Below are positions 1-6,984 of a DNA stretch of 12,168 bases, piece by piece (the stretch's first letter is position 1; each line of letters begins with the position of its first letter). Under the pieces are notes generated by a model that was not told where the DNA came from, ran no database searches, and worked only from the letters and a program-made list of their open reading frames with translations. This DNA is from HGM04593 sp964458275 (GTDB taxonomy: Bacteria > Bacteroidota > Bacteroidia > Bacteroidales > Bacteroidaceae), in the NCBI GenBank assembly GCA_964458275.1, contig CAYWIE010000059.1, forward strand, positions 1 to 12,168, in the 5' to 3' direction. The translations under genes and the position numbers were made by a program.

Positions 1-52
1 GAGCATCTGCCTTACAAGCAGAGGGTCGGCGGTTCGAATCCGTCAACGCCCA
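1..52 (+). tRNA. tRNA-Val (anticodon UAC), 5' part cut off by the window edge
   Basis: The window opens inside a tRNA gene. The anticodon stem is TCTGC (6-10) paired with GCAGA (18-22) around the 7-base loop CTTACAA, whose third to fifth bases (13-15) are TAC, which reads valine GUA codons. The T arm is GGCGG (28-32), loop TTCGAAT (33-39) and CCGTC (40-44), with one G-T pair. AACGCCC (45-51) is the 3' acceptor strand and A52 the discriminator base. The following CGA shows that CCA is not encoded, which is common in Bacteroidetes. The 5' acceptor strand and most of the D arm lie upstream of the window, so the identity rests on the anticodon alone. Confidence 0.93.
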
Positions 53-59
53 CGATACG

Positions 60-85
60 AAGTCTGCATAAAGCAGGCTTTTTTT
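60..85 (+). terminator. Intrinsic terminator after tRNA-Val
   Basis: AAGTCTGC (60-67) pairs with GCAGGCTT (73-80), giving 8 bp with one T-G pair and the loop ATAAA. It is followed directly by a T run (79-85) and further T-rich DNA. It starts 8 bases after the discriminator base, so it very likely ends the tRNA transcript and separates it from purB. Confidence 0.85.
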
Positions 86-205
86 GTTTTTTGCAGCTTC
101 TGTTGTTTCCGAAATTCCAAAAACAATAGGACGAATTCTGCTTTTTTTCTAAATTTAAATAAACTTTTTTCTCATAGTGTGTGTTTATGGGTAAAAAGTG
201 CTATT

Positions 206-238
206 TTTGTACCCGATTTTTTGTAAGGTTTACCTTAT
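206..238 (+). promoter_or_regulatory. Candidate purB promoter (TTTG-n21-TAccTTat)
   Basis: TTTG at 206-209 is followed after 21 bases by TACCTTAT (231-238). This approximates the Bacteroidetes pattern TTTG-n19-21-TAnnTTTG, with the last two bases off consensus. A start about 10 bases downstream would leave a leader of roughly 40 bases before the purB ATG. The rest of 86-285 is AT-rich with homopolymer T runs, and I see no gene in it. The match is imperfect in a sequence where such matches arise easily, so this is tentative. Confidence 0.35.
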
Positions 239-240
239 AA
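221..240. promoter_or_regulatory. Inverted repeat overlapping the candidate purB -7 box
   Basis: TAAGGT (224-229) and ACCTTA (232-237) are exact reverse complements separated by TT. With one G-T pair the symmetry extends to 9 bp per arm (221-229 and 232-240). The dyad covers the proposed -7 box of purB, the position expected of a repressor operator. Whether any protein binds it is unknown. In an AT-rich leader a 6-bp perfect dyad can also occur by chance. Confidence 0.35.
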
Positions 241-285
241 TATAAAGATACAGGATTTTAGGACTAAATTATATACTCACAAATA

Positions 286-1632
286 ATGAAACTTGACATT
301 CTTACAGCAATATCACCTATCGATGGCAGGTATAGGGGTAAAACAGAGTCTTTGGCAAACTATTTCTCAGAGTATGCGCTGATGAAATATCGCGTGTTCG
401 TGGAGATAGAGTACTTTATTGCATTGTGTGAACTTCCTTTGCCGCAGTTGAAGGGTGTGGACACAGCGCTTTTCCCCGAATTCCGCAAGATATACAGCGA
501 GTTTACAGTAGAGGACGCGACACGTATCAAAGAGATAGAGAAGGTTACCAACCACGATGTCAAGGCTGTGGAATACTTCATAAAAGAGCGTTTCGACGCT
601 ATCGGCGGTCTCGACGCCTATAAGGAATTCATACACTTCGGACTCACATCACAGGATATAAACAACACTTCAATCCCCTGCACCATAAAGGCTGCGCTCG
701 AAGAGGTCTACTATCCGGTGATAGACGAGATGCTTGCAATACTCAAGGAGTATGCCGAGGCATGGAAGGATGTAGCCCTGCTTGCCCGCACACACGGACA
801 GCCTGCATCGCCCACACGTTTGGGAAAAGAGATAATGGTGTTCGTATATCGCATAGAGACACAGCTGAACGAACTTAAACGCTGCACAATCTCTGCAAAG
901 TTCGGCGGCGCAACCGGAAACTACAATGCACACCATGTGGCATATCCCTCAATCGACTGGAAGGAGTTCGGAAACCGCTTCGTAACCGAAAAGTTGGGCT
1001 TGCAGCGCGAGCAGTACACCACGCAGATTTCCAATTACGACAATCTTGCAGCGCTTTTCGATGCTCTTGCACGCATCAATACCATCATCATAGATATGGA
1101 CAGGGATTTCTGGCAATACATCTCAATGGAATTCTTCAAGCAGAAGATAAAAGCCGGCGAAGTAGGTTCAAGCGCAATGCCTCATAAGGTCAATCCTATC
1201 GACTTCGAAAACAGTGAGGGTAACTTGGGCATAGCAAATGCAATCCTTGCCCACCTCGCAACAAAATTGCCGATTTCGCGCCTGCAGCGCGACCTTACCG
1301 ACTCAACCGTGCTTCGCAATGTGGGTGTTCCCTTCGGACACATCGTCATAGCGATAAAGAGCACAATGGTCGGTCTTCGCAAGCTTCTTCTCAACGAAAC
1401 TGCGATTTACGACGAGCTCGACAATATGTGGAGCGTATGCGCCGAGGGTATACAGACTATTCTTCGCCGCGAAAGCTATCCCAATCCTTACGAAGCACTG
1501 AAGGCTCTCACACGCACCAACAGCAAGATCACTCGCGAGTCGCTTCTGGAGTTCATCGAGGGCTTGGACGTTTCGGACAGCGTAAAGGAAGAGCTTCGCA
1601 GCATAACTCCCCATACATACACAGGAGTGTAA
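286..1632 (+). CDS. purB: Adenylosuccinate lyase
   Basis: PurB acts twice in cytoplasmic purine synthesis: it removes fumarate from SAICAR to give AICAR, and from adenylosuccinate to give AMP. The 448-residue protein has the usual length for the E. coli-like branch and opens with the typical N-terminus MKLDILTAISPIDGRY. Visible family signatures are TSQD at residues 121-124, ARTHGQPASPTR with the probable catalytic His170, and the fumarase/aspartase superfamily signature GSSAMPHKVNPIDFEN at 294 onward, with the probable catalytic serine in the flexible loop at Ser295/296. The ATG at 286 is the only start that gives the conserved N-terminus. It follows an AT-rich leader without a Shine-Dalgarno sequence, which is normal for the phylum. 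It heads a same-strand run with rluB and asnS; the 47-bp gap to rluB contains no terminator. No odd features in the coding sequence. Confidence 0.97.
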   Translation: MKLDILTAISPIDGRYRGKTESLANYFSEYALMKYRVFVEIEYFIALCELPLPQLKGVDTALFPEFRKIYSEFTVEDATRIKEIEKVTNHDVKAVEYFIKERFDAIGGLDAYKEFIHFGLTSQDINNTSIPCTIKAALEEVYYPVIDEMLAILKEYAEAWKDVALLARTHGQPASPTRLGKEIMVFVYRIETQLNELKRCTISAKFGGATGNYNAHHVAYPSIDWKEFGNRFVTEKLGLQREQYTTQISNYDNLAALFDALARINTIIIDMDRDFWQYISMEFFKQKIKAGEVGSSAMPHKVNPIDFENSEGNLGIANAILAHLATKLPISRLQRDLTDSTVLRNVGVPFGHIVIAIKSTMVGLRKLLLNETAIYDELDNMWSVCAEGIQTILRRESYPNPYEALKALTRTNSKITRESLLEFIEGLDVSDSVKEELRSITPHTYTGV

Positions 1633-1679
1633 GACAAAGATAAACAACATGGACCGTGAGGTTCGTAAAAAAGATAAAA

Positions 1680-2864
1680 ATGGATAATTACAGAGACAAA
1701 CGATTCGACAAGAACTCCGGAAACAGAAACGACAGAAGGCGTTCTTACGATCGTAACGATGAGTTTGAGGGCAATCGCCGCCCCGGCCAACGCACCAATC
1801 ATTATTCCTCAAGAGGAAATTCGGGCGACAATGGAGAGGAAAACGGTGGACGTTTCCGTTTCAACAACAGAAACGACCGCGACAGCCGTTACGGATATAA
1901 CCGCAACAACAGAGGACGTTTCAGCGAAGAGCAGACCGAACGCCGTCCCCGCTACGGCAACAACGACGGCGAGCAGGGTGGTGCACGTCCCTATCGCGAC
2001 GGAAATTCTGCGCCCCGCACTGAGAGATACAACGGTCATGGAGGAGACAGAAAACCCGCATACTCGCAGCGTGGCAAGTACGATGCATCGGCAAAGTACA
2101 GCAAAAAGAAACGCATAGAATATAAAGAGGTCGTTGCAGACCCGGATGCACCGATGCGTCTGAATAAATATCTCGCCAATGCCGGTGTCTGCTCGCGTCG
2201 CGAAGCCGACAACTTCATACAGGCTGGTCTTGTAACGGTCAACGGCGTTATTGTAACGGAGTTGGGAACAAAAATCACCCGCAACGATGACGTCCGTTTC
2301 AACGGCGAACGCATAAATCCCGAACGAAAAGTCTACATTCTGCTTAACAAGCCGAAAGATTGTGTAACAACCGTAGACGACCCCCAAGAACGCAAGACTG
2401 TGCTCGATTGTCTTCGCGGAGCCTGCAAGGAGCGTATCTATCCCGTAGGACGTCTCGACCGAAACACAACAGGTGTGCTCCTCTTGACAAACGATGGCGA
2501 CCTTGCCTCCAAATTGACGCATCCTAAGTTCATGAAGAAGAAAATATATCATGTCTATTGCGACAAGAATGTAGCAATGTCAGATATGGCACAGCTAACC
2601 GAAGGTCTTGATCTTGAAGATGGAAAGGCATATGCCGACGAAGTAACATACGTCAACGAGGCAGACCGTTCGCAGATAGGCATAGAGATACACTCAGGCA
2701 AAAACCGCATCGTCCGTCGTATGATGGAGCATCTCGGCTACAAGGTCGTAAAGCTCGACCGTGTGCTGTTTGCCGGACTTACAAAAAAGAATCTCAAACG
2801 TGGCGATTGGCGCTACCTTACCGAAAAAGAGGTAAACATGTTGCGCATGGGTGCATACGAATAG
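1680..2864 (+). CDS. rluB: rRNA pseudouridine synthase, RsuA/RluB/RluE/RluF family, with long basic low-complexity N-terminus
   Basis: The enzyme isomerises a uridine of ribosomal RNA (in E. coli RluB, 23S U2605) to pseudouridine. Residue numbers are from the ATG at 1680. Residues 1 to about 158 form an apparently disordered extension rich in Arg, Asn, Asp, Gly and Tyr, with recurring RND/NRN and RG pieces. An S4 RNA-binding domain starts at MRLNKYLANAGVCSRREAD (159). The catalytic domain carries YPVGRLDRNTTGVLLLTNDG with the probable nucleophile Asp260, then LTHPKFMKKKIYHVYC and the C-terminal GKNRIVRRMMEHLGY. A GTG at 1656 would add MRFVKKIK. I prefer the ATG because GTG starts are rare here and MDNYRDKRFD flows into the low-complexity part. 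The extension roughly doubles the length of the protein relative to E. coli family members. The exact target nucleotide cannot be read from sequence; rluB is the conventional symbol for single Bacteroidetes copies. asnS follows 36 bp later, probably cotranscribed. Confidence 0.92.
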   Translation: MDNYRDKRFDKNSGNRNDRRRSYDRNDEFEGNRRPGQRTNHYSSRGNSGDNGEENGGRFRFNNRNDRDSRYGYNRNNRGRFSEEQTERRPRYGNNDGEQGGARPYRDGNSAPRTERYNGHGGDRKPAYSQRGKYDASAKYSKKKRIEYKEVVADPDAPMRLNKYLANAGVCSRREADNFIQAGLVTVNGVIVTELGTKITRNDDVRFNGERINPERKVYILLNKPKDCVTTVDDPQERKTVLDCLRGACKERIYPVGRLDRNTTGVLLLTNDGDLASKLTHPKFMKKKIYHVYCDKNVAMSDMAQLTEGLDLEDGKAYADEVTYVNEADRSQIGIEIHSGKNRIVRRMMEHLGYKVVKLDRVLFAGLTKKNLKRGDWRYLTEKEVNMLRMGAYE

Positions 2865-2900
2865 AAAGCACCGATTCGCCATAACAAAATACAAATATCA

Positions 2901-4304
2901 ATGGAAACGATAAAACGTACAAAAATATCAGAACTGCTCGGCCTCACTACATACGGTGCCGCAGTAAACGTAAAGGGATGGGTAAGAACCCGTCGTGGTA
3001 GCAAACAGGTTGCTTTTGTAGCCCTCAACGACGGCTCTACAATAAAGAATGTACAGATAGTAATAGACCTTGAGAAGATGGACGAGGAGCTTGTGAAAAG
3101 AATCTCTACCGGTACATGTCTTTCGGTAAACGGAACACTTGTGGAGTCGATAGGTGGCGGCCAGAGCGTAGAGATACAGGCTACTGCCATAGAGATACTC
3201 GGTGATTGCGACAACACATACCCTTTGCAGAAGAAGGGCCAGACAATGGAGTTCATGCGCAGCGTTGCACACCTCCGTCCCCGCACCAATACTTTCGGCG
3301 CAATATTCCGCATACGCCACAATATGGCATACGCCATCCATAAATTCTTCCACGACAAGGGATTCTACTATTTCCACACACCCATCATCACAGCTTCGGA
3401 CTGCGAGGGTGCAGGACAGATGTTCCAGGTAACAACCATGAACCTCTACGACCTCAAGACGGACGAGAACGGTTCAATCAAGTACGATGACGACTTCTTC
3501 GGCAAACAGGCAAGTCTCACCGTTTCAGGTCAGCTCGAAGGCGAACTCGCGGCAACCGCGCTTGGCGCAATCTACACTTTCGGTCCCACATTCCGTGCCG
3601 AAAATTCAAACACTCCCCGTCACCTTGCCGAGTTCTGGATGATAGAGCCCGAAGTTGCGTTCAACGATATCGTTGACAATATGGACCTTGCCGAGGAGTT
3701 TATAAAGTATTGCGTATCATGGGCGCTCGACAACTGCATGGACGACATAAAATTCCTCAACGACATGTTCGACAAGGAGCTTATCGAACGTCTGCGCTCA
3801 ATCGTAAACACAGAGTTCGTGCGTCTTAAATATACCGAGGGCATCGAAATCCTCGAAAAGGCTGTTGCCGACGGACACAAGTTCGAATTCCCCGTATATT
3901 GGGGAGTGGACCTCGCGTCGGAGCACGAAAGATACCTTGTAGAGCACCACTTCAAGCGTCCCGTAATCCTCACAGACTATCCCAAAGAGATAAAGGCTTT
4001 CTACATGAAGCAGAACGAGGATGGCAAGACAGTACGTGCAATGGATGTGCTTTTCCCGAAAATCGGCGAGATAATCGGCGGTTCCGAGCGTGAGGCTGAC
4101 TACAACAAGCTGCTTGCACGTATCGAAGAACTCGGAATTCCTATGAAGGACATGTGGTGGTACCTCGATACACGTCGCTATGGTTCATGCCCCCATTCGG
4201 GCTTCGGTCTCGGATTTGAGCGTCTGTTGCTTTTCGTTACAGGCATGTCCAACATCCGCGATGTGATACCTTTCCCCCGCACACCCAACAACGCCGAATT
4301 CTAA
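2901..4304 (+). CDS. asnS: Asparaginyl-tRNA synthetase
   Basis: This class IIb synthetase activates asparagine with ATP and charges tRNA-Asn in the cytoplasm. At 467 residues it has the usual bacterial length (E. coli AsnS is 466). The N-terminal OB-fold anticodon-binding domain is seen as VNVKGWVRTRRGSKQVAFVALNDGS. Class II motif 1 lies in the HNMAYAIHKFF...TPIITASDCEGAGQMF segment. Motif 2 is FRAENSNTPRHLAEFWMIEPE, starting at Phe231. Motif 3 is GFGLGFERLLLFVTGMSNIRDV, starting at Gly434 with the ATP-binding Arg441. The motif-2 and motif-3 context and the ending IPFPRTPNNAEF distinguish it from aspartyl- and lysyl-tRNA synthetases. The ATG at 2901 precedes the conserved METIKRTKISELL opening. 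It sits between rluB and the GDP-mannose gene; a strong hairpin at 4326-4349 follows and could limit read-through. Confidence 0.97.
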   Translation: METIKRTKISELLGLTTYGAAVNVKGWVRTRRGSKQVAFVALNDGSTIKNVQIVIDLEKMDEELVKRISTGTCLSVNGTLVESIGGGQSVEIQATAIEILGDCDNTYPLQKKGQTMEFMRSVAHLRPRTNTFGAIFRIRHNMAYAIHKFFHDKGFYYFHTPIITASDCEGAGQMFQVTTMNLYDLKTDENGSIKYDDDFFGKQASLTVSGQLEGELAATALGAIYTFGPTFRAENSNTPRHLAEFWMIEPEVAFNDIVDNMDLAEEFIKYCVSWALDNCMDDIKFLNDMFDKELIERLRSIVNTEFVRLKYTEGIEILEKAVADGHKFEFPVYWGVDLASEHERYLVEHHFKRPVILTDYPKEIKAFYMKQNEDGKTVRAMDVLFPKIGEIIGGSEREADYNKLLARIEELGIPMKDMWWYLDTRRYGSCPHSGFGLGFERLLLFVTGMSNIRDVIPFPRTPNNAEF

Positions 4305-4325
4305 AAGTTTCTTATACTCCAAACA

Positions 4326-4349
4326 GCCCTCCTGCTCAGGCAGGAGGGC
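4326..4349. terminator. Perfect 10-bp GC-rich hairpin between asnS and the mannose-1-phosphate guanylyltransferase gene
   Basis: GCCCTCCTGC (4326-4335) and GCAGGAGGGC (4340-4349) are exact reverse complements around the loop TCAG. The stem starts 21 bases after the asnS stop codon and ends 16 bases before the next ATG. No T-tract follows on either strand, so it is not a textbook Rho-independent terminator. It may be a partial terminator, an mRNA 3'-end stabiliser or processing site, or a leader element affecting translation of the downstream gene. The structure is certain; its role is inferred. Confidence 0.5.
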
Positions 4350-4365
4350 AAAGATACTCGAAAAG

Positions 4366-5460
4366 ATGGATAATAACAGGTATTGTGTGATAATGGCAGG
4401 AGGTATCGGCAGCCGTCTGTGGCCGTTGAGCAAGAAAGCCTATCCCAAACAGTTCCACGACTTGTTGGGGTGTGGCAGGACACTCTTGCAGCAGACTTTC
4501 GACCGATACAGCCGTATAGTTCCACGTCAGAATATAATAGTCTCGACCAACAGCGACTATTCCGGACTTGTAAAAGAACAGTTGCCCGAAATCCCCTCGG
4601 AGCAGATACTGCACGAACCTGTCTATCGCGGTACGGCTCCCAGTATTGCATACGTCGCATGCCATATACGCAACCTCAATCCTAATGCCAATATTGTGGT
4701 TGCACAGTCCGACCAGTTGATTCTCGATGAGAATCTGTTCGTGGAGACAGTAAATCACGGGCTCGATTTTGTCGGGAAAAACAAAAAACTGGTAGTGATA
4801 GGCATTAAACCCGCTTGTCCCGAAACCCGATACGGATATATCCAGGCTGAGTCGGAGCCGCTGGCTGCCGAGAATGGCTCCTTTTACAAGGTGCGTACAT
4901 TCACCGAAAAGCCTATGCGGGAATTTGCCGAAATCTTTATGGAGAGCGGTGAGTTCTATTGGAACTCCGGTATATATATATGGAACGTTCAGACCATAAT
5001 AGATACAATGGCAGAGATGCTGCCCGATATGATGGGGGTGCTCAACAAGGTGTTCAGCGAACATCCCGACAGAGACGAGCGCCGCAAGCTTATATACAGC
5101 GCCTATACCTCTTTCCCCAATGTGTCTATGGACTATGCTGTGATGGAAAAGGCGGATAATGTCTGTCTTCAGATAGGCAAATTCGGTTGGACCGACCTCG
5201 GTACATGGGATTCGCTCTACACTACACTGCCTAAGGACAGGGATGGCAATGTGATAGTCAAGACGCGGACAATCTCATATAACAGCCGCAATAACGTGGT
5301 GGTTCTCCCCAAAGACAAGCTTGTGATAATGCAAGATGTTGAGGACTTGCTCATTGCAGATGCGGGGAATGTGCTTCTGGTCTGCAAAAAGGGAAACGAA
5401 GGCGATATAAGAAAGTTCCTGAACGATGCACGTATGAAATTCGGTGACGAATTTGTGTAG
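4366..5460 (+). CDS. manC: Mannose-1-phosphate guanylyltransferase (GDP-mannose pyrophosphorylase), single-domain
   Basis: The enzyme makes GDP-mannose and pyrophosphate from mannose 1-phosphate and GTP. GDP-mannose feeds mannosylation and GDP-fucose or GDP-rhamnose synthesis for capsule, O-antigen and glycoproteins. The nucleotidyltransferase signature GGIGSRLWPLSKKAYPKQF starts at Gly12. Further family marks are EPVYRGTAPSIAYVA, the FTEKP motif at residues 179-183 and FYWNSGIYIWN at 197 onward. At 364 residues it has the nucleotidyltransferase domain plus a short beta-helix tail (NVVVLPKDKLVIMQDVEDLLIADAGNVLLVC), and lacks the C-terminal phosphomannose isomerase cupin domain of the roughly 470-residue ManC/AlgA proteins. 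That short form is usual in Bacteroidetes. The ATG at 4366 gives the expected N-terminus. It ends the purB block and is followed by a T-tailed terminator at 5479-5521. Confidence 0.92.
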   Translation: MDNNRYCVIMAGGIGSRLWPLSKKAYPKQFHDLLGCGRTLLQQTFDRYSRIVPRQNIIVSTNSDYSGLVKEQLPEIPSEQILHEPVYRGTAPSIAYVACHIRNLNPNANIVVAQSDQLILDENLFVETVNHGLDFVGKNKKLVVIGIKPACPETRYGYIQAESEPLAAENGSFYKVRTFTEKPMREFAEIFMESGEFYWNSGIYIWNVQTIIDTMAEMLPDMMGVLNKVFSEHPDRDERRKLIYSAYTSFPNVSMDYAVMEKADNVCLQIGKFGWTDLGTWDSLYTTLPKDRDGNVIVKTRTISYNSRNNVVVLPKDKLVIMQDVEDLLIADAGNVLLVCKKGNEGDIRKFLNDARMKFGDEFV

Positions 5461-5478
5461 GTTAAAACTGAAATATAG

Positions 5479-5521
5479 ATGAGACCGTGCCTGAATGTGA
5501 TGGTGCGGTCTCATTTTGTTT
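5479..5521 (+). terminator. Intrinsic terminator after the guanylyltransferase gene
   Basis: ATGAGACCG (5479-5487) pairs exactly with CGGTCTCAT (5506-5514). A further short stem inside the loop (TGCC 5488-5491 with GGTG 5502-5505, including two G-T pairs) lengthens it. The descending arm runs into TTTTGTTT (5514-5521). It begins 18 bases after the stop codon and probably ends the purB-rluB-asnS-manC transcript. Confidence 0.8.
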
Positions 5522-5596
5522 AGGGTGGTACAAGGGAAATTTCAAACAGCTTCTGAATTTTAAAACATTAAAAGAGGTTTTTTAAAGTCATTTGAC

Positions 5597-5604
5597 TATA
5601 TTTG
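5597..5604 (+). promoter_or_regulatory. Bacteroidetes-type -7 box upstream of the oxidoreductase gene
   Basis: TATATTTG (5597-5604) is an exact match to the TAnnTTTG -7 element used by the primary sigma factor in Bacteroides. No clear TTTG is found at the expected -33 position (about 5572-5577 reads AAGAGG), so the promoter may be weak or need an activator. Transcription would start around 5610 and give a leader of roughly 150 bases before the ATG at 5761. Apart from this box, the dyad at 5598-5621 and a small hairpin (CCGC 5698-5701 with GCGG 5707-5710), I see nothing in the 5522-5760 spacer. Confidence 0.5.
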
Positions 5605-5621
5605 CGGTAACCCGCGAATAT
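5598..5621. promoter_or_regulatory. 24-bp dyad overlapping the -7 box (candidate operator)
   Basis: ATATTTGCGG (5598-5607) and CCGCGAATAT (5612-5621) are reverse complements at 9 of 10 positions, the exception being a T opposite G, around TAAC. The left arm contains most of the -7 box and the right arm covers the expected transcription start. A third copy of the half-site pattern occurs as TGCGAAATAT at 5635-5644, in the same orientation as the right arm. This arrangement suits a dimeric repressor controlling the oxidoreductase-Nudix-rhamnosidase genes. It could instead be an RNA hairpin at the very 5' end of the transcript. Confidence 0.45.
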
Positions 5622-5760
5622 GCTCTGCACTCGTTGCGAAATATTGAATCAGGCTTCATGTATCTCGCTTGTTTGTGAATATATTGGCATTTGCCTACCG
5701 CGCTTTGCGGGCAGAATCAGTACAACAATATTTTTCAATAAAATTTAAACAGTTTCTAAG

Positions 5761-6927
5761 ATGAGAAAGAAAATCAAGATGGGTATGTTGGGCGGTGGTC
5801 CCGGCTCCTTTATCGGTCCAGTACACAGAATGGCAGCAAATTTGGATGGTCTGATTGAACTTGTGTGCGGATGTTTCAGTTCCGATCCGGTGAAATCGAT
5901 GCAGACCGGTGATGAACTCTGTTTGCCCAAAGAGCGTATGTATGCTTCGTACCGCGAAATGATAGAGACGGAAGCCGGACTCCCCGAAGATGAGCGTATG
6001 GATTTTCTTGCTATCGTAACCCCCAATCATCTTCATTACGCTCCGGCGGCGATGGCATTGGAGGCAGGCTTTCACGTTGCATTGGACAAGCCTATAACAT
6101 TTTCATTGGAAGAGGCTGAGAGCTTGGCTGAGATAACAGCCCGCACAGGAAAACGCCTGCTGCTTACTCACACATACAGCGGCTATCCGTTGGTGAAAGA
6201 GGCGCGTTATCGTGTGCAGCGCGGCGATTTGGGCAAAATCCGTCGTGTCTTTGTGGAGTATCCCCAGGGATGGCTCTCTACCGATTGTGCAGCAGAGAAC
6301 AAGCAGGCTGCATGGCGTGTAGACCCCACACGCTCAGGAAAGGCCGGCTGCATGGGCGATATTGGTACACATGCCTTTCACTTGGCTAACTACATTACAG
6401 GTCTCAAAGTGACGGAACTGTGTGCCGAACTCAATTCGTTCGTCGACGACCGTTTGTTGGACGACGATGGAACAGTTATGATACGTTACGAGGGTGGTGC
6501 GCGTTGTCTGCTCAGTGCTTCCCAAGTGTGTGCCGGGGTGGAGAATGGCTTGAATATAAGAGTCTATGGCGAAAAGGGAGGGCTTGAATGGCGTCAGGAT
6601 AGCCCCAATACGATGATTTTCCGTCCTGTAGAGGGTGTTGCGCAAGTTATTCGCACAGCCACTTCAAGTATTGTTTCACCGGCTGCACAGCACAATTCGC
6701 GTGTCCCCGGCGGGCATCCCGAAGGATTCATAGAGGCATTCGCCAACCTGTATCGCAATTTTGCGCTCACTCTTATGGCTGATGCCGAACAGCGCGAACC
6801 TTCGGAGCTGTGTCTCGATTATCCTTCGGTTAAAGATGGAATAGAGGGCATGCGCTTTGTAGAGGCAGTTGTGAGCTCTTCGGCGCAGAATGTCGCTTGG
6901 GTGAAGTGGGAGGAACCATCCTGCTAA
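5761..6927 (+). CDS. Gfo/Idh/MocA family NAD(P)-dependent sugar or polyol oxidoreductase
   Basis: Members of this family oxidise or reduce a hydroxyl or keto group of sugars, inositols or glycosides with NAD(P). The substrate cannot be read from sequence. The 388-residue protein starts with a Rossmann fold whose glycine-rich turn is GMLGGGPGSFIGPVHR. It continues with AIVTPNHLHYAPA and the family lysine in LDKPIT (Asp109-Lys110-Pro111, in place of the classic EKP). The C-terminal domain carries GDIGTHAFH with the probable catalytic Asp200 and His204. There is no signal peptide, so it should be cytoplasmic, unlike the Tat-exported family members common in Bacteroidetes. The GGGxGxFIGxVHR form marks a widespread subfamily that I recall from sugar and inositol catabolic clusters. 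That association is from memory and not decisive. Its ATG directly follows an A/T-rich leader. A strong hairpin separates it from the downstream Nudix gene, so those may be expressed at a different level. Confidence 0.88.
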   Translation: MRKKIKMGMLGGGPGSFIGPVHRMAANLDGLIELVCGCFSSDPVKSMQTGDELCLPKERMYASYREMIETEAGLPEDERMDFLAIVTPNHLHYAPAAMALEAGFHVALDKPITFSLEEAESLAEITARTGKRLLLTHTYSGYPLVKEARYRVQRGDLGKIRRVFVEYPQGWLSTDCAAENKQAAWRVDPTRSGKAGCMGDIGTHAFHLANYITGLKVTELCAELNSFVDDRLLDDDGTVMIRYEGGARCLLSASQVCAGVENGLNIRVYGEKGGLEWRQDSPNTMIFRPVEGVAQVIRTATSSIVSPAAQHNSRVPGGHPEGFIEAFANLYRNFALTLMADAEQREPSELCLDYPSVKDGIEGMRFVEAVVSSSAQNVAWVKWEEPSC

Positions 6928-6947
6928 GGATTGTAGATTGCTGATTT

Positions 6948-6983
6948 ACATTGCGCCTTCAAACTTGCTTGAAGGCGCAATGT
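6948..6983. terminator. Perfect 15-bp hairpin between the oxidoreductase and Nudix genes
   Basis: ACATTGCGCCTTCAA (6948-6962) and TTGAAGGCGCAATGT (6969-6983) are exact reverse complements around a 6-base loop. It begins 20 bases after the oxidoreductase stop codon. The following bases (GCTTGACAATT) are not a T-tract. It is probably a terminator-like or 3'-end-protecting structure for the oxidoreductase mRNA. The lack of a T run leaves open read-through into the Nudix-rhamnosidase pair. Confidence 0.55.
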
Positions 6984-6984
6984 G

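Noticed and set aside
1759..2118. 119-codon forward ORF rich in Thr/Ala overlapping rluB in another frame
   Set aside because: It is the shifted reading of the Arg/Asn/Gly-rich rluB extension; low-complexity codons make long open alternative frames, and it has no recognisable domain.
1809..2552. 247-codon minus-strand ORF opposite rluB
   Set aside because: It lies wholly antisense to a well-supported gene; its Val/Ala-rich sequence follows from the complementary codons and shows no family motif.
4336..5064. 242-codon minus-strand ORF opposite the guanylyltransferase gene
   Set aside because: Antisense shadow of a clear family member, with no motif of its own.
5620..5748. 42-codon cysteine-containing ORF in the oxidoreductase leader
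   Set aside because: Its ATG falls within the dyad arm, it ends just before the real gene, and it has no feature beyond five cysteines; more likely chance in an untranslated leader.
5605..5760. Riboswitch in the 150-base oxidoreductase leader
   Set aside because: Only a 4-bp hairpin and the 5' dyad are present; nothing resembles the conserved cores of riboswitch classes I know.
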